Source of the DNA: Campylobacter geochelonis
GTDB lineage: Bacteria > Campylobacterota > Campylobacteria > Campylobacterales > Campylobacteraceae
Direction of reading: 5' to 3'
DNA: 64,000 nt
Assembly (NCBI RefSeq): GCF_013201685.1
Contig: NZ_CP053844.1
Coordinates: 248,001 to 312,000 of the forward strand
Under the pieces are notes generated by a model that did no database searches, was not told the DNA's origin, and saw only the letters and a list, made by a program, of their open reading frames with translations. Each line of letters begins with the position of its first letter. Within the stretch, counting starts at the first letter, position 1. Both the position numbers and the translations under genes were made by a program. This document shows, in pieces, positions 28,412 to 36,234 of the stretch.

Positions 28412-29058
28412 TGGCAGTTAGTATCATCGTACCAGTTTATCAAGAGCCAAATTTAAACGCATTTTTAGCTCAATTTAAAAGCCTAAAAGGAGAGTTTGAG
28501 CTGATTTTGGTTACGTGCGAAGAGCTAAATTTAAGTGGAAATTTTAAACTTTTAAAAAGCCAAAAAGGAAGAGCTGTTCAGCAAAATTGTGGTGCAAACG
28601 CTGCAAGATATGAAAATCTGTGGTTTTTGCACGCTGATAGCGCCTTTCAAGAAGATAGCGTTTTGCATATCGAAAACTCACTTTTAACGAGTGATGTTGG
28701 CTGTTTTGAGCTTGAATTTGATGATAAAAGTTGGCTTATGAAAGTTTGTGCGAGCCTTTCAAATCTGCGTGTAAAAGTGCGAAATATTGCCTTTGGAGAT
28801 CAAGGAATTTTTATCAAAAAAGAGCTATTTGAAAAAATCGGCGGGTTTAGCCAACTCCCTATAATGGAGGATTATGAGCTTAGTTTAAGGCTAAGAAAAT
28901 ATACTTTTAAGCTCTTACCAGCCAAAATTACAACGAGTGCTAGAAGATTTCACAAATTTGGTGTTTTAAAAACTATCGCTAAAATGCAACTTGCTCAGCT
29001 TAAATTTCGCTTAAATTATGATATAGAAAAAATCGCAAAGAGTTACAATGAAGCTTAA
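28411..29058 (+). CDS. TIGR04283-type family 2 glycosyltransferase
   Basis: A 215-residue GT2 enzyme ('transferase 2, rSAM/selenodomain-associated', also annotated as arsenosugar biosynthesis glycosyltransferase). The start is the ATG at 28411, overlapping the previous stop (TAATG). The upstream TTG at 28381 would add ten residues inside the preceding gene and lacks support. Motifs: VSIIVPVYQEP, KGRAVQQNCGANAA, LWFLHADS (DxD-like), AFGDQGIFIKKELFEKIGGF and MEDYELSLRLRK. It overlaps the next gene by 11 bp. It probably transfers a sugar activated by the upstream fusion enzyme. Confidence 0.87.
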   Translation: MAVSIIVPVYQEPNLNAFLAQFKSLKGEFELILVTCEELNLSGNFKLLKSQKGRAVQQNCGANAARYENLWFLHADSAFQEDSVLHIENSLLTSDVGCFELEFDDKSWLMKVCASLSNLRVKVRNIAFGDQGIFIKKELFEKIGGFSQLPIMEDYELSLRLRKYTFKLLPAKITTSARRFHKFGVLKTIAKMQLAQLKFRLNYDIEKIAKSYNEA

Positions 29059-29998
29059 ATTTAAAACCACTCAAAATAGCGTTAGCGAGTGCATCAACTG
29101 CTCACTTTGCACTAAAAACTGCGAATTTTTGGATAAATTTGAGCTTGATTTATCCGGCTTTGCTAAAAATAGCGATTTAGCTTACAACTGTTTTTTGTGT
29201 GATAAATGCTATGAAGTTTGCCCAAAAGATATTAAAGGAAGCGAAGTTAGTTTAAATTTAAGACTTCAAAAACCACGTAAATTTAAGCTACTTGAGTTTA
29301 AAAAAGAGCCATATTTGTTTGAAAATAACTCTGAAAAAATCTCAACCGAGCTTTTCTTTTTTGGCTGTAATTTTGTCGGATACTTCCCAAAAACGAGCAA
29401 AAAAATTATAGAAATTTTTGAAAAAGAGGGCGTGGATTTTAGTATAGATTGTTGTGGAAAACCGCTTTTTGAGGCAGGTTTGGGTGCTGAAAAAAGGTTA
29501 ATTTATCTAAATGAGCTGTTTAAAAAGAAAAAAACAAAACGCTTGATAACTGCTTGTCCAAACTGCTATCATTTTTTAAAACCACGTCTTGATATAAAGG
29601 TTAGCTCACTTTATGAAAAGCTTGATGAAATGGGACTTTTAAGCACTTTTTCAAACGAGATTGATCTGTTTTTTCCATGCCCTGAAAGAGCAAATTATGA
29701 GATTTACTCTCATTTTAAAGACAAACTTCCAAACGCTAAAAACACATTTAGCGATGTAAACTGCTGTGGCGCCGGTGGTTTGGCGATGTCAAATGAGCCA
29801 GAAGTGGCACAAAATGGCGTTAGTAAAGTTTTAGCAAAAAGCAATCAGCCCTATACTTACTGCGCTACTTGTAGTGGGCGTTTTGGCGCAAGTTCAAGAC
29901 ATATTTCAAGCCTATTTTTAGGTGTTGATGAGAAGACAAACAAACATTACGCACTAAATGTTTTAAAATTTAAATACTATAAAAAAGGCAGAATTTGA
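29048..29998 (+). CDS. Fe-S protein with two CCG domains (HdrB/GlpC/LutA-like)
   Basis: A 316-residue cytosolic redox protein. The N-terminus has two 4Fe-4S cysteine clusters: CINCSLCTKNC, and CFLCDKCYEVCP with the fourth Cys in place. It is followed by two CCG modules, the first with FFGCN and DCCGKPLFEAG and the second with FFPC and NCCGAGG. CCG modules bind non-cubane [4Fe-4S] clusters or act in disulfide and quinone-linked electron transfer. In this operon it may supply electrons to the radical SAM enzyme encoded next, whose TTG start overlaps its stop. Partner and reaction are inference. Confidence 0.85.
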   Translation: MKLKFKTTQNSVSECINCSLCTKNCEFLDKFELDLSGFAKNSDLAYNCFLCDKCYEVCPKDIKGSEVSLNLRLQKPRKFKLLEFKKEPYLFENNSEKISTELFFFGCNFVGYFPKTSKKIIEIFEKEGVDFSIDCCGKPLFEAGLGAEKRLIYLNELFKKKKTKRLITACPNCYHFLKPRLDIKVSSLYEKLDEMGLLSTFSNEIDLFFPCPERANYEIYSHFKDKLPNAKNTFSDVNCCGAGGLAMSNEPEVAQNGVSKVLAKSNQPYTYCATCSGRFGASSRHISSLFLGVDEKTNKHYALNVLKFKYYKKGRI

Positions 29999-30900
29999 TA
30001 CCAAAAATTTACTCAAAATCCCCAAAAACAATGCAGCTAAACATAACCAAAAAGTGCAACATGAGCTGTTATCACTGCCACGTTGGCTCAAGCCCAAACC
30101 GCACTGAAATGATGAGCAAAGATGTGATGGAAGCGTGCTTAAGCGCATGCGAGAAGTTTGGATTTTCTTGCATAGATATAACTGGTGGCGCGCCTGAAAT
30201 GAATGAAAATTTAGAATTTTTGCTACAAAAAGCTCATGAAATCGGACTTGTGATAATGCTTCGCTCAAATTTAACCATTTTGCTCGATGAAAAATACTCC
30301 CATTTTATGCAAATTTATGCAAAATACGGCGTTATTATCATCGCTTCGGTGCCGTTTTATGAAGAGAAATTTAACGATTCAATGCGTGGAAAAGGTAGTT
30401 TTACAAAAGAGCTTGAAGCTATAAAAAGGCTAAATTTGCTTGGGTTTGGTGATAGTTTAAAGCTAAATTTAGTTTACAACCCAAACGGCGCGTATCTTCC
30501 TGCCGAGCAAAATGAGTTAGAAAAAGTTTATAAAAAAGAGCTTGCTAAATTTGGCATTAAATTTAACTCACTTTTTTGTATGGCAAACGTTGCTATTGGG
30601 CGTTTTGGCGATATGCTTAAAAAATTTGATGAGTATGATGAGTATGTAGAGATGCTAAAAGATAGCCTGAATTTAGAAAATTTAGAAAATTTGATGTGCG
30701 TAAATGGGCTAAATGTGCAGTATGATGGAAGCGTTTATGACTGCGATTTTAACGCAGCTTTGGGGCTTGGGGCGAATTTAGAAAAAGATATTTTTGCACT
30801 TTTAAAAAGTCAAAAGCTAGAAAGAGAAGTTGTTATAAAAGAGCATTGTTATGCGTGCATGGCTGGAGATGGATATGGGTGTTATGGGAGTTTAAAATGA
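29995..30900 (+). CDS. ArsS-like radical SAM / Cys-rich domain protein
   Basis: A 301-residue radical SAM enzyme with the cluster motif CNMSCYHC (CxxxCxxC) near residue 16 and the SAM-binding segment ITGGAPEMN. The C-terminal domain includes YDCDFN and ends HCYACMAGDGYGCYGSLK. This matches the family annotated ArsS (arsenosugar radical SAM), or 'rSAM/selenodomain'. Homologues end in CxxCxAGxGSSC, or Sec in place of the last Cys, and here Cys is encoded. The TTG start overlaps the upstream Fe-S gene. Its own stop overlaps the next ATG (ATGA). No arsM methyltransferase is in the window, so the substrate may not be dimethylarsenite. Confidence 0.87.
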   Translation: MIPKIYSKSPKTMQLNITKKCNMSCYHCHVGSSPNRTEMMSKDVMEACLSACEKFGFSCIDITGGAPEMNENLEFLLQKAHEIGLVIMLRSNLTILLDEKYSHFMQIYAKYGVIIIASVPFYEEKFNDSMRGKGSFTKELEAIKRLNLLGFGDSLKLNLVYNPNGAYLPAEQNELEKVYKKELAKFGIKFNSLFCMANVAIGRFGDMLKKFDEYDEYVEMLKDSLNLENLENLMCVNGLNVQYDGSVYDCDFNAALGLGANLEKDIFALLKSQKLEREVVIKEHCYACMAGDGYGCYGSLK

Positions 30901-31313
30901 TAGAGAAATTTACAGATGAGTTTAAAAAAGGTGAGATAAACTGCGCTCAAATGGTGCTTTTACACTTTGCAAACAGGTGTGGGCTGGACAAAAAAATGGC
31001 AAAAAATTTAAGCGTTGGTTTTGGTGGCGGTATGAGAGAAGCTAGTTTTTGCGGAAGCGTGGCGGCAAGTTACGTTGTGCTTGGGCTTGTGTGTAGAGAT
31101 GATAAAAAACTGCTTGAAGCTAAATTCAAAGAGTTTAATGAGCGTTATGAAAAATGCTATAAAAGCAAAATTTGCAAAGAGATTTTAGAAGCTAGCTATT
31201 TAGAGCCAAAAGGACTAGAAAAAATAGAAAAAAACAGCCTTTTTACGACTATTTGTCCACGACTTACAAGCGAATGCGTGGAGATTTTAGAGTCGATTTT
31301 AGCAAAAGTTTAG
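30897..31313 (+). CDS. C_GCAxxG_C_C family redox protein
   Basis: A 138-residue protein. I start it at the ATG at 30897 (MIEKFTDEFKKGEINCAQ), which overlaps the upstream stop. The longer in-frame start at 30846 lies wholly inside the radical SAM gene. Family signature: INCAQMVLLHF with the first Cys, FGGGMREASFCGSVAAS for the G-C-A region, then single cysteines at KCYKSKIC and TTICPRLTSEC. The family is small, Cys-rich and often beside redox or radical SAM enzymes, and is thought to bind a cluster or carry thiols. The exact role here is unknown. Confidence 0.82.
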   Translation: MIEKFTDEFKKGEINCAQMVLLHFANRCGLDKKMAKNLSVGFGGGMREASFCGSVAASYVVLGLVCRDDKKLLEAKFKEFNERYEKCYKSKICKEILEASYLEPKGLEKIEKNSLFTTICPRLTSECVEILESILAKV

Positions 31314-31324
31314 AGCAATTTTTA

Positions 31325-31372
31325 TATAATTTTATTTTACAGATAGCGGTCGCTATATACAGATACAAGGAG
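31325..31372 (+). promoter_or_regulatory. Promoter with palindrome upstream of YdjY-like lipoprotein
   Basis: A TATAAT -10 box at 31325-31330 is followed by the palindrome atagcg-gt-cgctat (31343-31356), centred about 12 nt after the expected transcription start. AAGGAG then lies at 31367-31372. The placement suits a repressor operator or a small leader hairpin. Confidence 0.5.
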
Positions 31373-31376
31373 ATTT

Positions 31377-32015
31377 ATGAATATTTTTAAGTTCTCATTT
31401 TTGGCGTTGGTTTTAATGTTTTTAGCAAGTTGTGCTTATGAAGTTACAGATGAAAAAGTTAGCTTAAATGGCGTTTCTAACGATAAGCCAATGTTGGTAG
31501 AAAATGGAAAAATCACAATTTTAGCTAAGGTAAATGGCAAGTATTTTGATAGTCCAACAAGACATTTGGCTGTTTTTAAGGATGGAAAATTTGGAGATAA
31601 GTCGATATTTACCTCACTTGCCAACCAAAATGACTTTTATAACGCTTTAATAACTCTAGGTGCAAAACCAGGAAATAACATGAATCCAAAAACCGCCGAT
31701 AAAACGCGAGTTGAGGGCTCAAAAATGGCTATAAAAGTCGCATGGAAAGGCTCAAAAGAGTATGATGTAAATGATGTCGTAATTGACTCAAACTCAAAAC
31801 CGCTTGATTTTAGATTTGGCGGGAATCAAGAAAGAGCCAAAGAGATAAACACAGGTTGCGTAACCTGCCTAGATAGCTGCTCGGTTGGCATTATCTCAAA
31901 CCACACTTACACTTATGGCGCGGTTGAAAAGAGAAAAGAAGTTGAGTTTTTTGGTAACAAAAAAGTCCTTCCGCCAGATGGAACTTACGTGACTTTAACA
32001 TACTCGCTTTTATGA
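31377..32015 (+). CDS. YdjY-like lipoprotein
   Basis: A 212-residue secreted lipoprotein with lipobox LASC (lipidated Cys near residue 19). The mature part fits the YdjY-domain pattern: VNGKYFDSPTRHLAVFKDGKFGDKSIF, FYNALITLGAKPGNNM, a GGNQ motif, a cysteine-rich CVTCLDSC turn, and the terminal LPPDGTYVTLTY strand. YdjY proteins often accompany iron-sulfur proteins and redox chains. The biochemical role is undefined. It has its own promoter but continues the radical SAM operon. Its stop overlaps the next gene (ATGA). Confidence 0.75.
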   Translation: MNIFKFSFLALVLMFLASCAYEVTDEKVSLNGVSNDKPMLVENGKITILAKVNGKYFDSPTRHLAVFKDGKFGDKSIFTSLANQNDFYNALITLGAKPGNNMNPKTADKTRVEGSKMAIKVAWKGSKEYDVNDVVIDSNSKPLDFRFGGNQERAKEINTGCVTCLDSCSVGIISNHTYTYGAVEKRKEVEFFGNKKVLPPDGTYVTLTYSLL

Positions 32016-32374
32016 AAGTGGCTTTTTACCTTGCTTTTGGGCTGCTTTTTGGACTAGTGCTAAGTGCGTTAGTCTCATTTAACGTATGGCTTGATATGAG
32101 GGTTCACTCCTATCAAGTCGTTTGGTTTGGGATTTTTTGTTCTATTTTGTTTAAAAATGCGATTAAAATTTGGTATATTTTTGTTTTAGAAATGGCGCTT
32201 TTGCTTTTAAGTTTTTGTGGTAAAAGTAGTGTGATTTTGTATAATTTCAAGGAGAGTTTAGTCGTAGTTGATAGTCTAAATTTATCAAATTTAGCTTTCG
32301 TGCTATTTTTAGTTGTTTTAAATTTTGCCTGTTTTATCGCTATTTTTAGGAGAAAAAAGCTTTTTAAAAAGTAG
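32012..32374 (+). CDS. Small inner-membrane protein of unknown function
   Basis: A 120-residue protein with about four hydrophobic helices (roughly residues 4-24, 36-52, 55-68 and 91-111) and a basic C-terminus RRKKLFKK, placing that end in the cytoplasm. The start overlaps the YdjY-like lipoprotein stop by 4 bp, so the pair is coupled and may act together at the membrane. Its last 57 bp overlap, tail to tail, the 3' end of the VTT-family gene on the other strand. No family is recognised. Confidence 0.75.
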   Translation: MKVAFYLAFGLLFGLVLSALVSFNVWLDMRVHSYQVVWFGIFCSILFKNAIKIWYIFVLEMALLLLSFCGKSSVILYNFKESLVVVDSLNLSNLAFVLFLVVLNFACFIAIFRRKKLFKK

Positions 32375-32935
32375 CGAAAAAATTACAAGTAAAACAAACC
32401 AAAAAATAGACCAATAAAACTGTGATGTACCAAATTTAGTAGCATTTTGACCTAAATTTAGTAAAATAAAAGTCGCAGGCAAAATTCCTAAAAATGAAGC
32501 TAAAATGTAGTTTTTAAAGCTCACGTTTAAAAAACCACAACCATAATTTAGCAAATTATACGGCATAAAAGGTATAAAACGAAGGATTAAAATGTCTATA
32601 AAACTATCTTTTATCTTTGGGCTAAATTTGCCAAATTTAAGAAATTTGCCGATATAAAACATCAAAATCATATTTATAGTTGCGCCAAAAGTTGTCAAAA
32701 CAACGCTTAAATAAAAGTCAAAAACCACTCCACCAACAAGCGCTAAAACCGGCACCGGAAAGAAAAATATCGGTAAAATAACCCAAGATAAAATATAAAC
32801 CAACCACGCTAATTCGCGGTTTGTCTGGATGAAATCTTTGATGGAATTTATGTTTTCAAAAACGAAAATCCCACCAAGGATTATGATAACAAAAGTGGCT
32901 ATTTTAAGCGTTTTGCTTAGCTTTTCGTTTTTCAT
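32318..32935 (-). CDS. TVP38/TMEM64 (VTT domain) membrane protein, copy 2
   Basis: A 205-residue polytopic membrane protein. I start it at the ATG at 32935 (MKNEKLSKTLKI) and not nine codons earlier, because the positively charged start then precedes the first helix. The VTT signature regions are FFPVPVLALVGGVVFDFYLSVVLTTFGA, LILRFIPFMPYNLLNYGCGFLNVSF and NYILASFLGILPATFILLNLG. Family members act as half-transporters or scramblases for lipids and polyprenyl phosphates. It overlaps its upstream paralogue by 32 bp. The two VTT proteins are not close copies, so they may have different substrates. Confidence 0.87.
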   Translation of the reverse strand: MKNEKLSKTLKIATFVIIILGGIFVFENINSIKDFIQTNRELAWLVYILSWVILPIFFFPVPVLALVGGVVFDFYLSVVLTTFGATINMILMFYIGKFLKFGKFSPKIKDSFIDILILRFIPFMPYNLLNYGCGFLNVSFKNYILASFLGILPATFILLNLGQNATKFGTSQFYWSIFWFVLLVIFSLLFKKLFSPKNSDKTGKI

Positions 32936-33599
32936 AGATACTTTTTGATATATAGATAACAATACTTAGCGCAAATACCGCTAAAAGCGCGATAAAAACA
33001 ACCTTGCCACTTCCATCTAAATTTTTGCCAAAATAGCTATAAACAAGTGTAGCAGGGAGTTGTCCGATACCAGTTGCTATGAAAAATTTAGAAAATTTCA
33101 TGCTTGTAAGACCGGCTGCGTAGCTGATTAGATCGAAGCTAACAAAGGGTAGGAGTCTGCAAATCAAGATGGTATGAACGCCATAGTTTTGAAAGTATTC
33201 ATCGCTTTTATCAAGTGCTTGCTTGCTAATAATTTTTAAAACCACATCACGCCCTAAAATTCTAGCGATATAAAAGCACATCACAGCCCCAACCATTGCG
33301 CTACTCCACGATAGAATCGCACCATTTAACCAGCCAAAAACAGCCGCGTTTGTGAGGGTGATGATAAAAGCAGGAATGGGTGCTAAAATGCATGAAAGCA
33401 CCATTAAAGCAAAGCTTACAACCCAAGTAATGCTTCCAAAACTTCTTAAATACTCAGCCATCACGTTTAAATTTAAATCCACGGTGGCTTCTTTGATGAC
33501 GCTAAGCGAGGTATTTACCCATAAATTTAGTGGCTCGATTAGCAAATAAGCCAAAATGGCAACGATAAAGATTCCAAGCAAGATTAGTTTTGATTTCAT
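32904..33599 (-). CDS. TVP38/TMEM64 (VTT domain) membrane protein, copy 1
   Basis: A 231-residue polytopic inner-membrane protein. A first helix (about 4-22) is followed by the VTT domain: LAPIPAFIITLTNAAVFGWLNGAILSW, ARILGRDVVLK, ICRLLPFVSFDLISYAAGLTSMKFSKFF and TGIGQLPATLVYSYFGK. The C-terminal YISKSIYEKRKAKQNA is cytosolic. It starts 10 bp after the metallophosphoesterase gene and overlaps the second VTT gene, making a four-gene minus operon. A lipid- or polyprenyl-phosphate flipping role for the cluster product is plausible inference. Confidence 0.88.
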   Translation of the reverse strand: MKSKLILLGIFIVAILAYLLIEPLNLWVNTSLSVIKEATVDLNLNVMAEYLRSFGSITWVVSFALMVLSCILAPIPAFIITLTNAAVFGWLNGAILSWSSAMVGAVMCFYIARILGRDVVLKIISKQALDKSDEYFQNYGVHTILICRLLPFVSFDLISYAAGLTSMKFSKFFIATGIGQLPATLVYSYFGKNLDGSGKVVFIALLAVFALSIVIYISKSIYEKRKAKQNA

Positions 33600-33609
33600 T
33601 TTTTCTCCT

Positions 33610-34506
33610 TTACTCTATCAGCTCAAATCCACCAAATGAGAGCTGTTTGTAGCTTAGCGGACATCCATATCCTAAAATTCTAGTTTTATAACTAAGCGCG
33701 GCTGGGCTTTGCTCGCTCCAAATTTCATCAAAGTATTTTAAAAATTTAGCATTATCATATTTAAGTCTAATTAGCTCTATAAAAACTTCATTGATGCTTG
33801 AGCGATAAAAGGCGTTTTGGTGCGGTGTGGTGGCGATTCTAGTAACTAAACCGGTGCGAAATTCGCTAAAGTTTGGCATACCAGCTGAACCATTGTTTAT
33901 GACAATGCCATTTTTTAGTTTTAAAAGCCCCGCTTGACAAGTGTGAGTTGAGGCAAGGACACTAAATTTTGTTTTTAAAAACCACTGATTTAACTCATTT
34001 TGTCTAGTTTGCTTTTCTAAATTTACTCTATCTAGCTCCCAGCCAGCCACGTTTTTCTCATCGCCGTGAGTTATAGCGATGTTTACGTTGCCAACTTTAG
34101 CAAAAAGTGTTGTTTTTCGCTTTTTTAACATCTCTCTTTGTTCGCTTGAAGGGGCTAAATTTAGAGTTTTAAAAATCTTATCAGCCCTTGCTATAACGTC
34201 TTTATCCTCATACTCTGGATAGTTGCAACCGCAAGTTTCTAGCGAGTTTTTAGCAAGCTCAAGCTCGACATTTCCATTTAGACAGATAAATTCTTGCGCC
34301 AAATACTCAGTTTTTAAAAAACTCTCTTTGGTAGCATCAAACCAGTGCAAATCGCCATTTAGCACGACTTTTGCGCCGTTTGAAATCTCGCTTAATTTTT
34401 GCAAGGCAAAAGGGTTGCCATACACGCCACCAGCGATATAAATTTCATCGCTTTCTAGTTCAAAAGTAGGGTTAAATTTAACTTTATAGTCATTTTGACA
34501 TATCAT
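33610..34506 (-). CDS. Calcineurin-like metallophosphoesterase
   Basis: A 298-residue predicted cytosolic phosphoesterase. The start is the ATG at 34506 (MICQNDYKVKF), overlapping the symporter stop as ATGA. The longer frame upstream runs inside the symporter gene and is spurious. Visible motifs are EIYIAGGVYGNP, VVLNGDLHWFD (GD-x-HxFD), FICLNGNVE (GN-E in place of GNHE), ITHGDE (H-G-D) and LASTHTCQAG (the THT end of GHTH). The internal segment CGCNYPEYED is Cys-rich. It follows the symporter and precedes two VTT genes. It may hydrolyse a phosphorylated cluster intermediate, but no substrate can be assigned. Confidence 0.8.
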   Translation of the reverse strand: MICQNDYKVKFNPTFELESDEIYIAGGVYGNPFALQKLSEISNGAKVVLNGDLHWFDATKESFLKTEYLAQEFICLNGNVELELAKNSLETCGCNYPEYEDKDVIARADKIFKTLNLAPSSEQREMLKKRKTTLFAKVGNVNIAITHGDEKNVAGWELDRVNLEKQTRQNELNQWFLKTKFSVLASTHTCQAGLLKLKNGIVINNGSAGMPNFSEFRTGLVTRIATTPHQNAFYRSSINEVFIELIRLKYDNAKFLKYFDEIWSEQSPAALSYKTRILGYGCPLSYKQLSFGGFELIE

Positions 34507-35885
34507 ATTTTGCCTTTTTGTAGTTTTGAACCTGCGATATAAAGAAGTGAACAAACTATCAAACCATATAAGTTTATGCCTAAAAGTTTTGCGTATTTTC
34601 CATCCCCGATGGATAGAATTTCTGGCGCTAAGCCCATCATATCGATAAAGCCAAATGCTATCCCAGCCCAAAAACTAAGATGAAAGCTAAGTGAGGTTGG
34701 TTTTACAAAACCATGTAGCAAAAAAACAGGTGCTAAACCCATTACCATCGTGCCGCTAATCGTTGTTGCTTTTAAAATATCAGTCCCCATAACCATAGGT
34801 AAATTTCCAAAAACGGCGATAAAAATCATACTAAGCATTCCAAATTTAAGTGCGTTTTTAAGCAAATTTGGTGTGAAAATTTTGATAAAATCATACGCCA
34901 CAAGCTTTGAAACACTAGCAAAAGTGCTATCAAGTGTTGAACCAGCTGCGGTTATCATGATAATGTTCATTAAAAAAAACGCTCCAACTCCCATCGTACT
35001 AGCAAGTTGTGCTGGAATGTTTCCATTTGAGATGATTCCTTCAAGGTTTGCATAAACGCCGATAAAACTAAAAACTAAAATCGCTAAAAAGCCCAAAACC
35101 CCAGCGACTATAAAGCTTTTTAACATCACTTTTTCACGACACAAAAACCCTCTATCTGTTAAAACTGGATCGTGAAACGGATAGCTTAAAATTTGCAAAC
35201 AGCTAACCAAAAGTAGATCAACTCCGCCACCTAAACTCCAAGTTCCAGTGCTTAAAATCTGCGTAAGAGAGTGTTTTGGTAAGACAAAACCAAGCGCCCA
35301 AACAATGCCGATAACAAAAACCAAAGCTTGAGCGACATCTGTTATAATGCTTCCTCTAAGCCCGCCTTTTAGCGAGTAAAGAAGCGTAGCGATAGTGAAA
35401 ACAAAAGCCGCTGTTATAAAACTCGCACTTCCTGGCTGACCATAATACCCACCAACAACCGATGTGTTTGACCAAATTTCGTTATATAACCTAATGGCGA
35501 TTGCCACGCTAAATGCGATACTAGCCCATTTTCCATAATTTGAGTTTAAAAAGCCAATCAGAGATTTTGCGCCGTATTTAACGCGCAAGCGATACAACGC
35601 AAACCCAGCCACAGGGATACAAAGCCAATATATCGCGTATGCAACGCCACCAACTATGCCATAAACCGCGCCTAAATTTGCAGCATTTGTTACAGACTTT
35701 GCAAAAATCCAGCTGATAAAAATGCTAGTGATTAAAAGCCAAGAGCTAACTGAGTTGCCTTTTTCATCTCGCCCTTCAAAAAAGCTAGAAACATTTGTAA
35801 TCTTTGGGCTTATAAGCCACATAATCAAACCATATGAGAGTAAAAATCCCCAAAAAAGGGCGGTAAACAAAGGTGAGTTTTGCAT
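34503..35885 (-). CDS. Sodium:solute symporter (SSS) family transporter
   Basis: A 460-residue, about 12-13-helix inner-membrane permease. Family landmarks are SSFFEGRDEKG after helix 1, SWIFAKSVTNAANLGAVYG, LYSLKGGLRGSIITDVAQALVF (the SSS signature region) and ITAAGSTLDSTFASVSKLVAYDF with the Na2-site serines. The substrate is unknown. It opens the minus operon of symporter, phosphoesterase and two VTT genes. This operon converges on, and overlaps, the radical SAM operon. It could import a precursor for that pathway. Confidence 0.87.
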   Translation of the reverse strand: MQNSPLFTALFWGFLLSYGLIMWLISPKITNVSSFFEGRDEKGNSVSSWLLITSIFISWIFAKSVTNAANLGAVYGIVGGVAYAIYWLCIPVAGFALYRLRVKYGAKSLIGFLNSNYGKWASIAFSVAIAIRLYNEIWSNTSVVGGYYGQPGSASFITAAFVFTIATLLYSLKGGLRGSIITDVAQALVFVIGIVWALGFVLPKHSLTQILSTGTWSLGGGVDLLLVSCLQILSYPFHDPVLTDRGFLCREKVMLKSFIVAGVLGFLAILVFSFIGVYANLEGIISNGNIPAQLASTMGVGAFFLMNIIMITAAGSTLDSTFASVSKLVAYDFIKIFTPNLLKNALKFGMLSMIFIAVFGNLPMVMGTDILKATTISGTMVMGLAPVFLLHGFVKPTSLSFHLSFWAGIAFGFIDMMGLAPEILSIGDGKYAKLLGINLYGLIVCSLLYIAGSKLQKGKI

Positions 35886-36234
35886 GTATTTCCTAAAAAA
35901 ATGTTAATCAAACTTGATTCTAAAACCTGCATTTTAACCGAATTTAGTAAATTTTGGCAAAATCTTTATCTTAGAATGCAACAAAAGATTTTAAATTATA
36001 AAAAGCTAAAAGGGAGCGAAATCAAAATTTAAAATATAAAAAGATATAAAAGAGCATAAACAAATAAAGCAAAAAGTTTTCTAAATAAAGATGATAAGTA
36101 AAAAGTAAAATGAAAAATGAAAAAAAGCTTGAAAAAGTCTAAATTTAAAAAAGAGTGGCACACACCACTCTTAAAAACTTATCTAAAATCTGCTATCGTT
36201 ATCTATGTCAATCCCTAGTTAGCGACTTTGCGAG
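35886..36234. other. Intergenic gap, mostly featureless
   Basis: AT-rich, without coding frames. It holds the terminator at 36145-36172 and a short imperfect duplicate of the 3' end of the next gene: 36187-36201 resembles 36243-36257 and would encode a decayed LTIANLK tail. No other signal is seen. Confidence 0.6.
36145..36172 (-). terminator. Intrinsic terminator after the beta-propeller gene
   Basis: A perfect 8-bp stem aagagtgg / ccactctt with a 6-nt loop. On the minus strand it is followed by TTTTTT. It lies about 65 nt downstream of the minus-strand stop at 36235. Confidence 0.85.

Noticed and set aside
30846-30896. Longer start for the C_GCAxxG_C_C protein
   Set aside because: The extension lies wholly inside the radical SAM gene. 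The ATG at 30897 overlaps its stop and gives the usual family N-terminus.
29995-30900. Selenocysteine in the radical SAM enzyme
   Set aside because: There is no in-frame TGA before the true stop, and the position used by Sec in relatives is TGT (Cys).
33610-34671. Longer metallophosphoesterase starting at 34671
   Set aside because: The extra 55 residues lie inside the symporter coding sequence and are of random composition. The ATG at 34506 overlaps the symporter stop as ATGA, which is the normal coupling here.
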